Shown piece by piece: positions 34,050 to 42,787 of a stretch of 64,000 bases of DNA (positions are counted from its first letter, which is position 1; the number at the start of each line of letters is the position of its first letter). Source of the DNA: UBA7702 sp040776805 (GTDB taxonomy: Bacteria; Bacillota; Dehalobacteriia; UBA7702); assembly GCA_040776805.1 (NCBI GenBank), contig JAXGZS010000006.1, positions 62,001 through 126,000 of the forward strand, in the 5' to 3' direction. A model generated the notes under the pieces. That model was not told the origin of the DNA and searched no databases. It was given only the letters and a program-made list of their open reading frames with translations. Made by a program: the position numbers and the translations under genes.

Positions 34050-34460
34050 ATGCTGATCATTTATCTCCTAATGATTGCCGCAGGGGGCTATTTCTGGTTT
34101 ATGGGCCTCAAAACGAAGAGGCTGCAAAGAGTCAAATTGGCCAATGAAGAGTTTCTTGCCAAAGTCGCCAAGGAAGATCGGGCTCAATACATTTCCACAC
34201 TGGGGAAAAGTTGGCAATTCATCGGTCTTGGCCTCATCGGCGCCGCCGCGATCAACGCGGGGTTTGATACGAAATACGGCTGGATCATCTGCGCTCTCGG
34301 CATCACCACCGGCATTGTGCTGATGTTTTATTGTGATTACCGGATCAAGGTCAAACAGAAGGAAGCCGCCGCCAAAGGCCGCCAAAAGCAGGAACAAAAG
34401 CAAAAGAAAGAGCAATCCCAACACGTATCCACCAAAAACAAAAAGAGAAAGAAAAGATAG
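34050..34460 (+). CDS. Small two-helix membrane protein with basic tail
   Basis: 136 residues, starting two bases after the oxidoreductase stop. Helices at about 1-18 (LIIYLLMIAAGGYFWFMGL) and 52-88 (IGLGLIGAAAINAGF, WIICALGITTGIVLMFY) flank a charged loop. The last 40 residues are almost wholly Lys/Gln/Glu (KQKEAAAKGRQKQEQ...). The arrangement suggests a membrane protein with a long cytosolic coiled or RNA-contacting tail. I do not recognise a family. The tight spacing implies operonic expression with its neighbours. Confidence 0.75.
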   Translation: MLIIYLLMIAAGGYFWFMGLKTKRLQRVKLANEEFLAKVAKEDRAQYISTLGKSWQFIGLGLIGAAAINAGFDTKYGWIICALGITTGIVLMFYCDYRIKVKQKEAAAKGRQKQEQKQKKEQSQHVSTKNKKRKKR

Positions 34461-34492
34461 GCGCTGATACCGCGCCTTGAAGAGGAAAGCCG

Positions 34493-36760
34493 ATGACCAA
34501 CAAACAAATGGAGCATAAGCTCACAGAGATTGCGGCCCGCATCCGGGAAATGCGGGAAATCAGCGGTTTCAGTCCGAAAGAAATGGCCGCGAAAACCGAT
34601 ACCACGGTGGAGCAGTATCTTGCCTATGAAAAAGGGGAGCTGGATTTCCCCTTTACGTTTATCCACAAATGCGCCTTAGCCTTCGGCCTTGAAATCACCA
34701 ACTTGCTGGAGGGCAGCAGCGCCAAACTGCACACGTATACCGTGACCAGGAGCGGTCAGGGGCAGACCGCCGTTGATGAAGACGGCATTGAAATCGTGAA
34801 CCTGGCCCCCCGTTTCCACAATAAAATCGCGGAACCCTACTGGGTGCGCTATGAGTACAAACAGGAAGAACAGGATCGGCCCATTCATCTGACCACCCAT
34901 AAAGGCCAGGAATTCGACTATATCATCAGTGGTTATCTGAAGGTGCAGGTCGGGGAACACGCTGAAATCTTAGGCCCCGGCGATAGCATCTATTACCATT
35001 CCAATATCCCCCACGGCATGATCGCCGTCAACGGTGAAGACTGCGTTTTCTGCGCCGTGGTTCTCCCCGGCGAGGAAACGGAAGAGCATCAAATCAGCCA
35101 GAGCATCGCCACGGCCAAACAGTCGGAACCGTGGATTGTCGACCGCTTCATCCGCTGTGAAGAGGACGATCAGGGCAGATTGCAGAGCATTGACTTTGAA
35201 AACGAGGAGCATTTTAATTTCGCCTTTGACGTGGTTGACGCCATGGCCGATAAATATCCGGACCGTTTGGCCATGCTGCATATTGATAAAGACCACGAGG
35301 AACGCCGTTTCTCCTTTGCGGATATGAAACATATCTCCAACCGTACCGCCAATTACTTTACGTCCCTTGGCATCAAGCGCGGCGACCGAGTGATGCTGAT
35401 CTTAAAACGTCACTATCAGTTTTGGTTCTCCATGCTGGCGCTGCATAAGATCGGCGCCGTTCCGATTCCCGCTCCGGATCAGCTCAAGGTGCACGATCTC
35501 GAATATCGCTTTAACGCCGCGGGGATCTCCGCGGTGATCTGCACCGCCGCCGGTGAAGTGGCGGGGCAAGTGGAATTGGCCATGGAGCGCTGCCCTCAGG
35601 TGAAGACGAGAGTCATCGTCAACGGCCAGCGGGAAGATTGGCACTGCTTTGACCAAGAATATACCCTTTTCACCGGTAAATTTCCGCGGAAAGACGATTC
35701 CCCCTGCGGCAACGACCCCATGTTTATGCTCTTTACCAGTGGCACCACGGGTTATCCCAAAATTGCCGAACACACCCATCAATATCCTCTGGGACATTAC
35801 GTCACTGCCAAATACTGGCACAATATCGACCGCGACGGCCTTCACCTGACGATTTCCGATACCGGCTGGGGCAAAGCCCTCTGGGGCAAGCTCTACGGCC
35901 AATGGCTGGCGGAAAGCGCTGTTTTCGTTTACGATTTCGATCGCTTTGACGCCAACGATATTCTGCCGATGTTTGAAAAATACCATATCACCAGCTTCTG
36001 CGCGCCGCCGACGATCTTGAGGATGATGGTCAAGGAGGATCTTTCCCGCTATGATCTCTCTTCGATCCGCCACATGACCACCGCCGGGGAAGCCTTGAAT
36101 CCCGAGGTCTTCCGTCAGTTCAAGAAAGCCACGGGGTTAGAGATCATGGAGGGCTTCGGCCAAACGGAAACGACTCTCTGTATTGCCAATCTCAGAGGCA
36201 GCGAACTGCGGATCGGCTCCATGGGCCTGCCCAATCCCCTCTTTGATGTGGATCTTGTGGACAAAGAAGGCAATTCCGTCCCCGAAGGGGAACACGGTGA
36301 AATTGTGATCCGCACCGATCAACGGATCCCTTGCGGTTTGTTTGCCGGCTACTATAACATGCCGGAAAAAACCGCCGAGGTCTGGCACGACGGCATGTAC
36401 CGCACCGGCGATGTGGCCTGGAAAGATGAAGACGGCTATTACTGGTACGTGGGCCGCGCCGACGATGTGATCAAATCCTCCGGCTACCGCATCGGCCCCT
36501 TTGAAATTGAAAGCGTCATCATGGAACTCCCCTACGTGCTGGAGTGCGGTGTGTCCCCGGCCCCCGACGAAATCAGGGGACAAATCGTCAAGGCCTCCAT
36601 TGTCCTGACCCAGGGCACAAAACCGACGGAGGACCTGAAAAAGGAAATTCAGGAATACGTGAAAAAGAACACCGCGCCGTACAAATATCCGCGGATCGTC
36701 GTATTCCGCGATGAATTGCCGAAATCGATCAGCGGCAAGATTCAGCGCAATAAATTATAA
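34493..36760 (+). CDS. HTH-cupin-acyl-CoA synthetase fusion (AMP-forming), paralog 1
   Basis: 755 residues with three modules. Residues ~8-65 are an XRE-type helix-turn-helix (IREMREISGFSPKEMAAKT). Residues ~120-190 are a cupin with GPGDSIYYHSNIPHG. Residues ~230-755 are an ANL adenylating enzyme: MLFTSGTTGYPKIAEH binds ATP phosphate, MEGFGQTETT and YRTGDVAWKDEDGYYWYVG are the A5 and A7/A8 motifs, and Lys in SISGKIQRNKL is the C-terminal catalytic lysine. The fusion would activate a carboxylic acid to acyl-CoA; the HTH and cupin may sense the substrate or pathway state. GAGG lies upstream of ATG 34493. Acid specificity is unknown; the second paralog and VOR genes suggest branched or aryl acids. 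Confidence 0.88.
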   Translation: MTNKQMEHKLTEIAARIREMREISGFSPKEMAAKTDTTVEQYLAYEKGELDFPFTFIHKCALAFGLEITNLLEGSSAKLHTYTVTRSGQGQTAVDEDGIEIVNLAPRFHNKIAEPYWVRYEYKQEEQDRPIHLTTHKGQEFDYIISGYLKVQVGEHAEILGPGDSIYYHSNIPHGMIAVNGEDCVFCAVVLPGEETEEHQISQSIATAKQSEPWIVDRFIRCEEDDQGRLQSIDFENEEHFNFAFDVVDAMADKYPDRLAMLHIDKDHEERRFSFADMKHISNRTANYFTSLGIKRGDRVMLILKRHYQFWFSMLALHKIGAVPIPAPDQLKVHDLEYRFNAAGISAVICTAAGEVAGQVELAMERCPQVKTRVIVNGQREDWHCFDQEYTLFTGKFPRKDDSPCGNDPMFMLFTSGTTGYPKIAEHTHQYPLGHYVTAKYWHNIDRDGLHLTISDTGWGKALWGKLYGQWLAESAVFVYDFDRFDANDILPMFEKYHITSFCAPPTILRMMVKEDLSRYDLSSIRHMTTAGEALNPEVFRQFKKATGLEIMEGFGQTETTLCIANLRGSELRIGSMGLPNPLFDVDLVDKEGNSVPEGEHGEIVIRTDQRIPCGLFAGYYNMPEKTAEVWHDGMYRTGDVAWKDEDGYYWYVGRADDVIKSSGYRIGPFEIESVIMELPYVLECGVSPAPDEIRGQIVKASIVLTQGTKPTEDLKKEIQEYVKKNTAPYKYPRIVVFRDELPKSISGKIQRNKL

Positions 36761-36794
36761 TCAAGAATAATAGAGAAGATGGAAAGATGTCCGC

Positions 36795-36823
36795 TTGACA
36801 AAACGAGAATCCGGTGTTATAGT
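36795..36823 (+). promoter_or_regulatory. Consensus promoter of the T-box transcript
   Basis: TTGACA (36795-36800), 17-base spacer, TATAGT (36818-36823). Confidence 0.82.
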
Positions 36824-36828
36824 AGGTA

Positions 36829-37121
36829 AAATTTCATTATAATACCGAAAAGGCATTGACGGAGAGAGCGGAAAACCGCGTCTTACAGAGAACCGGCGTC
36901 TGGTGAAAGCCGGCAGAGGCGTTTTTCCAGGGCTTGTCCCTCCCGAGCCGGCGGCAGAACGCGCCTTTTGCGTCAGTAGAGCCGTCCGTGACGCCGCGTG
37001 AGCGCGTAAGGGCTTGCTGGAGCCTGAAGAGAGGTACGTATTGACGTACAATTTGAGTGGTACCGCGGGTTTATGCAAAAGTGAACTCGTCTCAAAGGAA
37101 ATCTTTGGGACGGGTTTTTTT
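36829..37121 (+). ncRNA. T-box riboswitch (tRNA-sensing leader)
   Basis: The core T-box sequence TGAGTGGTACCGCGG is at 37054-37068. Stem I distal elements are at about 36895-36914 (AGAGAACCGG ... TGGTGAAAGCCGG). The terminator stem CTCGTCTCAAAG / CTTTGGGACGGG (37086-37097 with 37103-37114) is followed by TTTTTTT. TGGT in the antiterminator bulge would pair with tRNA ending ACCA, so the discriminator is A, as in Leu, Val, Ile, Phe, Tyr or Ala tRNAs. The specifier loop probably lies near 36929-36942; CTT (Leu, 36933-36935) is one candidate, not secure. Uncharged tRNA would switch on the downstream CoA ligase and VOR genes. Confidence 0.9.
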
Positions 37122-37142
37122 GTCCCGGAAGAGGAGCGAGAT

Positions 37143-39422
37143 ATGACGATAACCCCAGGTTTGGAAGTGAAAATCAGCGAAATGGCCTCCCGCATCCGGG
37201 ATCTTCGGGAGATCAGCGGCTTTACCCCGGCGGAAATGGCGGAAAAAACCGGCGTTTCCGTGGAAGAATATCTGACTTGCGAAAACGGGGAGGAAGATCT
37301 CAATTTTGCCTTTATTTACCGCTGCGCCATTGCCTTTAAAGTTGATGTCACCGACTTGATCGAAGGGTTCAGCCCGAAGCTGCGCGGTTATACCGTCACC
37401 CGCAAAGGCGAGGGGCAGCCTGTGGATGAAGCCCACGAAATGGTCTACTATAATCTGGCCGCCGCCTTCCAGAACCGCATTGCCGAACCCCTTTTTGTTC
37501 AGGCCAAATATGCGGCGGGGGCGGAGAGCAGAGAGATTGAGCGCACCACCCATGAAGGTCAGGAATGCGATATTGTGATCAAAGGCCACCTCAAGGTGCA
37601 GGTGGGCAACCATACGGAAATCCTCGGTCCGGGAGACAGCATCTATTACGATTCCGGCACGCCCCACGGGATGATCGCCGTCAACGGTGAGGACTGCCTG
37701 TTTTATGCCATTGTCTTAAATCCCACCGGCGCACCGATTCCGGAATTGCAGCCAAAGGAAGCGCCGTTGCCGGTATTGAGGGATCCCAGCCCCCGGCTTT
37801 GGCGCGACTATGTGGACCCCGTCGTCGATGAAAACGGCGTGTTGCAGTCGGTGTCTTTTAAAAACAGGGAAAAGTTTAACTTTGCCTTCGACGTCATCGA
37901 CCGGCTGGGTGTGGAAAACCCCGATCAGCTGGGAATGCTTCACATATCCCGAAATCACGAAGAAAAGCGCATCACCTTTGGCGAACTGAAACGCGCCTCC
38001 TCCCAGGCGGCGAATTACTTTAAATCCTTGGGTATCCGCCGTGGCGATCGGGTGCTTTTGCTCTTAAAACGCCACTATCAATATTGGTATGCGCTCTTAG
38101 GCCTGCACAAGCTTGGCGCCATCGCCATTCCCGCGATGTCTCAGGTAACGGCCCGCGATCTCGAATACCGCTTTCAAAAAGCGGGGGTTTCCGCGGTGCT
38201 CTGTACCGCTGACGGCGATACGGCCCATCAGGTGGAGCTGGCCGCCGACCATTGCCCGGCCCTTGAAACGAAAATCATCGTCAACGGCCAACGCAAAGGC
38301 TGGCACGACTTCGATCAGCAATATCCCCTCTTTTCCGGCCGCTTTCCCCGCCCCGCCGACGCGCCTTGCGGCAACGAGCTGATGCTGATGTACTTTACCA
38401 GCGGCACCACGGGTTACCCCAAAATCGCCGCCCATAACTATGAATATGCCTTGGGCCAATTTGTCGCCGCCAAATACTGGCACTGCATTGAAGCGGGCGG
38501 CCTCCATCTGACGATTTCCGACACCGGCTGGGCCAAAGCCGCCTGGGGCAAACTATATGGCCAGTGGATGTGCGAAGGCGCCCTCTTCGTCTACGATTTT
38601 GACCGCTTTGACGCCAACGACATTATGCCGATGTTCGCTAAATACAAAATTACCAGTTTCTGCGCGCCGCCGACGATGCTCAGGATGATGGTCAAAGACG
38701 ACCTTTCCCGCTTCGACTTCTCCTCGGTGAAGCATATGAGCACCGCCGGGGAAGCCTTGAATCCCGAAGTTTCCCGGCAATTCAAAAAAGCCACGGGCTT
38801 GGAAATCATGGAAGGCTTCGGGCAAACGGAAACGACGCTGATCATCGGTAATATGCGGGGTACGGAACTGAAATACGGCTCCATGGGCCGGCCCAACCCC
38901 CTTTATCCCGTTGATCTCGTGGATGGCGACGGGAAACCCGTTGCCGTCGGTGAAAACGGCGAAATCGTCATCCGCACCGCGTCCGGGGAATCCCCCGGAT
39001 TATTGCAAGAGTATTACAGCGATTCGAAAGCCACGGAAAAAGCCTGGCGGAATCATATGTATCACACCGGCGATCTGGCCTGGAAAGACGAAGACGGCTA
39101 TTATTGGTACGTGGGCCGCGCCGACGATGTGATCAAATCCTCCGGCTACCGCATCGGCCCCTTTGAAATTGAAAGCGTCATCATGGAACTCCCCTACGTG
39201 CTGGAGTGCGGCGTGTCCCCGGCCCCCGATGAAGTCAGGGGACAAGTGGTCAAAGCCTCCATTGTTTTGACCCAGGGCACGAAGGAGACGGAAGCGTTGA
39301 AAAAAGAGATTCAGGAATATGTGAAGGAACATACGGCGCCCTATAAATATCCGCGCATCGTGGTTTTCCGCGACGAGCTGCCAAAAACCAGCAGCGGTAA
39401 AATCATGCGCAATCAGTTGTGA
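37143..39422 (+). CDS. HTH-cupin-acyl-CoA synthetase fusion (AMP-forming), paralog 2, T-box-controlled
   Basis: 759 residues from ATG 37143 (GAGGAG upstream); the longer open frame runs back into the T-box leader and is rejected. Module order matches the gene at 34493: HTH (IRDLREISGFTPAEMAEKT), cupin (GPGDSIYYDSGTPHG), and the ANL ligase with YFTSGTTGYPKIAAHN, MEGFGQTETT, YHTGDLAWKDEDGYYWYVG and a terminal lysine in TSSGKIMRNQL. Expression under a T-box means it is induced when one amino acid runs short, so activation of an acid precursor of that amino acid is the best reading. It is followed closely by the ATPase and VOR genes, probably one operon. Confidence 0.9.
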   Translation: MTITPGLEVKISEMASRIRDLREISGFTPAEMAEKTGVSVEEYLTCENGEEDLNFAFIYRCAIAFKVDVTDLIEGFSPKLRGYTVTRKGEGQPVDEAHEMVYYNLAAAFQNRIAEPLFVQAKYAAGAESREIERTTHEGQECDIVIKGHLKVQVGNHTEILGPGDSIYYDSGTPHGMIAVNGEDCLFYAIVLNPTGAPIPELQPKEAPLPVLRDPSPRLWRDYVDPVVDENGVLQSVSFKNREKFNFAFDVIDRLGVENPDQLGMLHISRNHEEKRITFGELKRASSQAANYFKSLGIRRGDRVLLLLKRHYQYWYALLGLHKLGAIAIPAMSQVTARDLEYRFQKAGVSAVLCTADGDTAHQVELAADHCPALETKIIVNGQRKGWHDFDQQYPLFSGRFPRPADAPCGNELMLMYFTSGTTGYPKIAAHNYEYALGQFVAAKYWHCIEAGGLHLTISDTGWAKAAWGKLYGQWMCEGALFVYDFDRFDANDIMPMFAKYKITSFCAPPTMLRMMVKDDLSRFDFSSVKHMSTAGEALNPEVSRQFKKATGLEIMEGFGQTETTLIIGNMRGTELKYGSMGRPNPLYPVDLVDGDGKPVAVGENGEIVIRTASGESPGLLQEYYSDSKATEKAWRNHMYHTGDLAWKDEDGYYWYVGRADDVIKSSGYRIGPFEIESVIMELPYVLECGVSPAPDEVRGQVVKASIVLTQGTKETEALKKEIQEYVKEHTAPYKYPRIVVFRDELPKTSSGKIMRNQL

Positions 39423-39425
39423 GAG

Positions 39426-40103
39426 ATGAGTACGATGAAGTGGAAACGAGTGACCCTGCTGGCCGGCCATTACGGCAGCGGTAAAACGAATATCGCGGTC
39501 AATCTGGCCCTGGCGCAAAAACGCGCCGGCTTTGAGGTTGCCGTCGCCGACCTGGACATCGTCAATCCCTACTACCGTATGAAGGATAGCGAAGAAGAAC
39601 TGAGGGCCGCCGGGGTGGAGCTGATCTGTTCCGCCTTTGCCAACAGCAATGTCGATGTGCCGGCCCTGCCCCAGGAGCTTTATCGCATTGTCGATGATGA
39701 AGACCGCCATATGGTAGTGGACATTGGCGGCGACGACCGGGGGGCCTATGCCTTGGGCCGCTTCGCTTCCCGTTTAAAAGAGGAAAATGATTATGAGATG
39801 TGCCTCGTCTTCAACCAGTACCGCCCGTTGACCGCCGACGCGAAAGACGCCGTGGCAGTGATGCGGGAAATCGAGGCCGCAGGCAAGCTCCCCTTTACCG
39901 CCTTGATCAACAATTCCAACCTCGGCGCGGCCACGAAGCCTGAGGACGTGTTGTCTTCCGTAGCTTACGTGGCAAACATCAGCGCCGAAACGGGGCTGCC
40001 CCTGATCCTCACCACGGTGCGGGAAGAGATCTATGCTGATCTTGAGGGAAAAATCGCCGATCTATATCCTTTGCAATTGCAGCGGAAACGGCTTTGGCTT
40101 TGA
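39426..40103 (+). CDS. ParA/MinD-like P-loop ATPase
   Basis: 225 residues, starting four bases after the ligase stop (ATG 39426; ATG 39435 is also possible). The Walker A motif is GHYGSGKTNIAVNLA (about 11-25), close to the deviant Walker type of SIMIBI ATPases. DLDIVNPYYRMKDSEEEL (about 41-58) and VVDIGGDDRGAYALG (about 97-111) are the switch and Walker B regions. Such CobQ/CbiA-type ATPases often assist metalloenzyme or Fe-S assembly; here it may serve the oxidoreductase encoded next. This role is inferred from context only. Confidence 0.75.
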   Translation: MSTMKWKRVTLLAGHYGSGKTNIAVNLALAQKRAGFEVAVADLDIVNPYYRMKDSEEELRAAGVELICSAFANSNVDVPALPQELYRIVDDEDRHMVVDIGGDDRGAYALGRFASRLKEENDYEMCLVFNQYRPLTADAKDAVAVMREIEAAGKLPFTALINNSNLGAATKPEDVLSSVAYVANISAETGLPLILTTVREEIYADLEGKIADLYPLQLQRKRLWL

Positions 40104-40183
40104 GTCAAAAAACGCCCGCGTTACCGATAAATCCTTTTATCCGTTCATATTATATTTTTTTACATAGAAGGAGGTCATGCCAT

Positions 40184-40390
40184 ATGGCAAAGCTAACCAT
40201 CAAGACCGACATCTGCAAAGGCTGCGAACTTTGTCTCGTCGCCTGTAAAAAGCATCTGCTCGTGATGTCAAAAGAGAAAATCAACGCCAAGGGCCATCAT
40301 CCGGTGGAAATCACGGACCAGGAGGAATGCACCGCCTGCGCCAACTGCGCCACGATGTGTCCCGACTGTGTGATTACGGTAGAAAAGTGA
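40184..40390 (+). CDS. 2-oxoacid:ferredoxin oxidoreductase, ferredoxin subunit (VorD/KorD type)
   Basis: 68 residues from ATG 40184 (AAGGAGG upstream). Two 4Fe-4S motifs are clear: CKGCELCLVAC and CTACANCATMC, each followed by the distal partner of the other cluster, as in bacterial 2[4Fe-4S] ferredoxins. It passes electrons between the TPP active site and external ferredoxin. Directly followed by the alpha, beta and gamma subunit genes, which makes the complex a four-subunit VOR/KOR enzyme. Start is after an 80-base gap from the ATPase, with no terminator seen. Confidence 0.93.
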   Translation: MAKLTIKTDICKGCELCLVACKKHLLVMSKEKINAKGHHPVEITDQEECTACANCATMCPDCVITVEK

Positions 40391-40403
40391 GAGGTGAAGT
40401 GAA

Positions 40404-41456
40404 ATGGCAGAAAAAGTATTGATGAAAGGGAACGAAGCCATTGCGGAAGCCGCCATTATGGCCGGCTGCCGTCATTACTTCGGTTATCCCATCACGCCCC
40501 AGACGGAAATCGCGGCCTATATGGCGAGACGGATGCCGAAAATCGGCGGCACTTTTTTACAGGCGGAATCGGAAATCGCCGCCATCAATATGGTGATCGG
40601 CGCGGCGGCCGCGGGGGTACGAACCATGACCTCCAGCTCCAGTCCGGGGATTTCCCTGAAAAGCGAAGGCCTTTCTTATCTGGCGGGCTGTGAATTGCCG
40701 GCCCTCGTCGTCAACGTTCAGCGGGGCGGCCCCGGTCTCGGCGGCATCCAGCCCTCGCAGTCCGACTATTTCCAGGCCACCCGCGGCGGCGGTCACGGCG
40801 ATTATCATCTGCTGGTTTTGGCCCCCGATTCCGTTCAGGAAATGGCGGATATGACGGTCAAAGGCTTTGAGCTGGCGGAGAAATACCGCGTACCCTGTAT
40901 GCTCCTGGCCGACGGCACGTTGGGGCAGATGATGGAACCCGTTGTCCTCGATGTGGAAAACGTGAAGACGTACGATAAACCCTGGGCGCTGACGGGTACC
41001 GGCGGGAAAAGAGCCCATAATATCATCAACTCTCTTTCCTTAAATCCCGAAGAACTGGAAGTTTGGAACCATAACCGCTTTGACCGTTACGCTGAAATGG
41101 CAGAGGCGGAAACATTATACGAAGAACATATGATGGACGACGCGGAAATCTGCGTCGTGGCCTTCGGCATCGCCGCTCGCGTATCGAAAAACGCCGTCGC
41201 CGCCGCCAGAAAAGAAGGGATCAAGGTCGGCATGATCCGTCCCGTTACCCTCTGGCCCTTCCCGAAAAAAGCCCTGATGGCGGCAGCCGCCAAGTGCAAG
41301 CATTTTATTTCCGTGGAACTTTCCATGGGGCAGATGATTGAGGATGTGGAACTGTCGATCCGTTGTTCCCGTCCGGTTTCCCTCTGTCACCGGGTGGGGG
41401 GTATCATTCCCACGCCGGAAGAAGTGCTTAACGCCATCAAAAAGGCGAATCAATAA
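40404..41456 (+). CDS. vorB: 2-oxoacid:ferredoxin oxidoreductase alpha subunit (VorB type)
   Basis: 350 residues, typical of the short VorB/KorA subunit. It begins MKGNEAIAEAAIMAGCRHYF and has GYPITPQTEIAAYMA, with TSSSSPGISLKSEG and NVQRGGPGLGG as the pyrimidine-binding and family motifs. It forms the TPP-bearing catalytic core with the next subunit, cleaving or, in reverse, carboxylating 2-oxoacids with CoA and ferredoxin. The length fits 3-methyl-2-oxobutanoate (branched-chain) enzymes better than pyruvate ones, but 2-oxoglutarate cannot be excluded. GAGGTGAAG precedes the start. Confidence 0.9.
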   Translation: MAEKVLMKGNEAIAEAAIMAGCRHYFGYPITPQTEIAAYMARRMPKIGGTFLQAESEIAAINMVIGAAAAGVRTMTSSSSPGISLKSEGLSYLAGCELPALVVNVQRGGPGLGGIQPSQSDYFQATRGGGHGDYHLLVLAPDSVQEMADMTVKGFELAEKYRVPCMLLADGTLGQMMEPVVLDVENVKTYDKPWALTGTGGKRAHNIINSLSLNPEELEVWNHNRFDRYAEMAEAETLYEEHMMDDAEICVVAFGIAARVSKNAVAAARKEGIKVGMIRPVTLWPFPKKALMAAAAKCKHFISVELSMGQMIEDVELSIRCSRPVSLCHRVGGIIPTPEEVLNAIKKANQ

Positions 41457-41468
41457 GGAGGCGCAGAA

Positions 41469-42221
41469 ATGACGACTGTATTTGAAAAACCCAAATCACT
41501 CACCGATGCTGAGCTGCATTATTGTCCCGGCTGTACCCACGGGATCATTCACCGCCTGGTGGCGGAAGCCATTGACGACCTGGGAATCGAAGGTAAAACC
41601 GTCGGCGTCGCATCGGTGGGCTGCTCCGTTTTTGCCTACAATTATTTTAATACCGACTTTGTGCAGGCTGCCCACGGCCGTGCTCCGGCGGTGGCCACCG
41701 GCGTCAAGCGGGCCAATCCCGATAATATCGTCTTCACCTATCAAGGCGACGGCGACCTTGCCGCCATCGGTACCGCGGAAACGGTGCACAGCGCGGCCCG
41801 GGGGGAAAACATCACGGTGATTTTCGTCAACAACGCCATTTACGGCATGACCGGTGGCCAAATGGCCCCCACCACTTTGCCGGGGCAGGTCACCCAGACT
41901 TCGCCCTACGGCCGTGACGTCGCCACTGTGGGCTATCCTATCCGCGTCTGCGAAATGCTCTCCCCCTTGGACGGCCCCGCCTATATCGAACGGGTTGCCG
42001 TCAATGATGTGAAAAGTGTGCGCAAGGCCAAAAAGGCCATCAAGAAGGCATTTCAATATCAGGTGGAAGGCAAGGGCTTTTCCCTGATTGAGATTCTCTC
42101 CACCTGCCCCACCAACTGGGGTATGGATCCGCAGGAGTCCTGCGCATGGGTAGAGGAGAAGATGAAACCGTATTACCCGTTGGGCGTTTATAAAGATAAA
42201 TACGCGAAGGGGGATGAATAA
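41469..42221 (+). CDS. vorA: 2-oxoacid:ferredoxin oxidoreductase beta subunit, TPP-binding (VorA/KorB type)
   Basis: 250 residues. The N-terminus has HYCPGCTHGIIHRLV (about 17-31), where the Cys is typical of the beta subunit. The TPP/Mg motif is GDGDLAAIGTAETVHSA and NNAIYGMTGGQMAPT (about 95-130), and TCPTNWGMDPQESCAWV lies near the C-terminus. It starts 12 bases after the alpha subunit with AAGGAGG before the ATG. It holds the thiamine diphosphate that binds the 2-oxoacid. No truncation. Confidence 0.92.
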   Translation: MTTVFEKPKSLTDAELHYCPGCTHGIIHRLVAEAIDDLGIEGKTVGVASVGCSVFAYNYFNTDFVQAAHGRAPAVATGVKRANPDNIVFTYQGDGDLAAIGTAETVHSAARGENITVIFVNNAIYGMTGGQMAPTTLPGQVTQTSPYGRDVATVGYPIRVCEMLSPLDGPAYIERVAVNDVKSVRKAKKAIKKAFQYQVEGKGFSLIEILSTCPTNWGMDPQESCAWVEEKMKPYYPLGVYKDKYAKGDE

Positions 42222-42222
42222 A

Positions 42223-42756
42223 ATGGCGACAACCCAAATCCTCTTTGCCGGCTTTGGCGGTCAGGGCATCCTCTTTTCCGGTAAGTTTTTGGCTTACGAA
42301 GGCCTTTTAGAAGACAAGCAGGTCAGCTGGCTGCCCTCTTACGGCCCGGAAATGCGGGGCGGCACCGCCAACTGCGCCGTAATCATCAGCGACGAGCTGA
42401 TCGGCTCGCCCATTGTCACGACTCCGGACATTCTCATCGCAATGAACTTGCCCTCCTATGATAAATACGAAAACGTCGTTCCCGCCGGTGGCAAGATCTT
42501 CGTGGATTCTTCCCTGATTCAGCGGGAAGCGAAAAGAGACGACGTGGATACTTATTTCATCCCCGCCACCAAAATGGCTTCCGACGCCGGTCTTACCGGC
42601 CTGGCTAATATGGTGATGGTGGGCAAAGTCATCAAAGAAACGGGGATCATTCCCTTTGAACATATCGAGCGCGCCATGAAAAAAGTGGTTTCTTCCCGCC
42701 ATCAGGATCTGGCCGGCGCCAACCTGAAAGCGCTGGCCATGGGCTATCAGTATTAA
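42223..42756 (+). CDS. vorC: 2-oxoacid:ferredoxin oxidoreductase gamma subunit (VorC/KorC type)
   Basis: 177 residues from ATG 42223, one base after the beta-subunit stop; an ATG at 42214 overlapping that stop is a possible alternative. GFGGQGILFSGKFLAYEGL (about 9-27) is the Gly-rich N-terminus of the gamma domain and GPEMRGGTANCAVIIS the second signature (about 43-58). The gamma subunit contributes to CoA binding and dimer contacts. It completes the D-B-A-C gene set. The amidohydrolase follows 31 bases downstream and probably shares the transcript. Confidence 0.92.
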   Translation: MATTQILFAGFGGQGILFSGKFLAYEGLLEDKQVSWLPSYGPEMRGGTANCAVIISDELIGSPIVTTPDILIAMNLPSYDKYENVVPAGGKIFVDSSLIQREAKRDDVDTYFIPATKMASDAGLTGLANMVMVGKVIKETGIIPFEHIERAMKKVVSSRHQDLAGANLKALAMGYQY

Positions 42757-42787
42757 GACGCGTTGAAAGAAGGATATTAAAGACACC

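Noticed and set aside
36929..36942. Firm assignment of the T-box specifier to Leu (CTT)
   Set aside because: By-hand folding of Stem I leaves several triplets possible in the loop; only the discriminator inference is kept.
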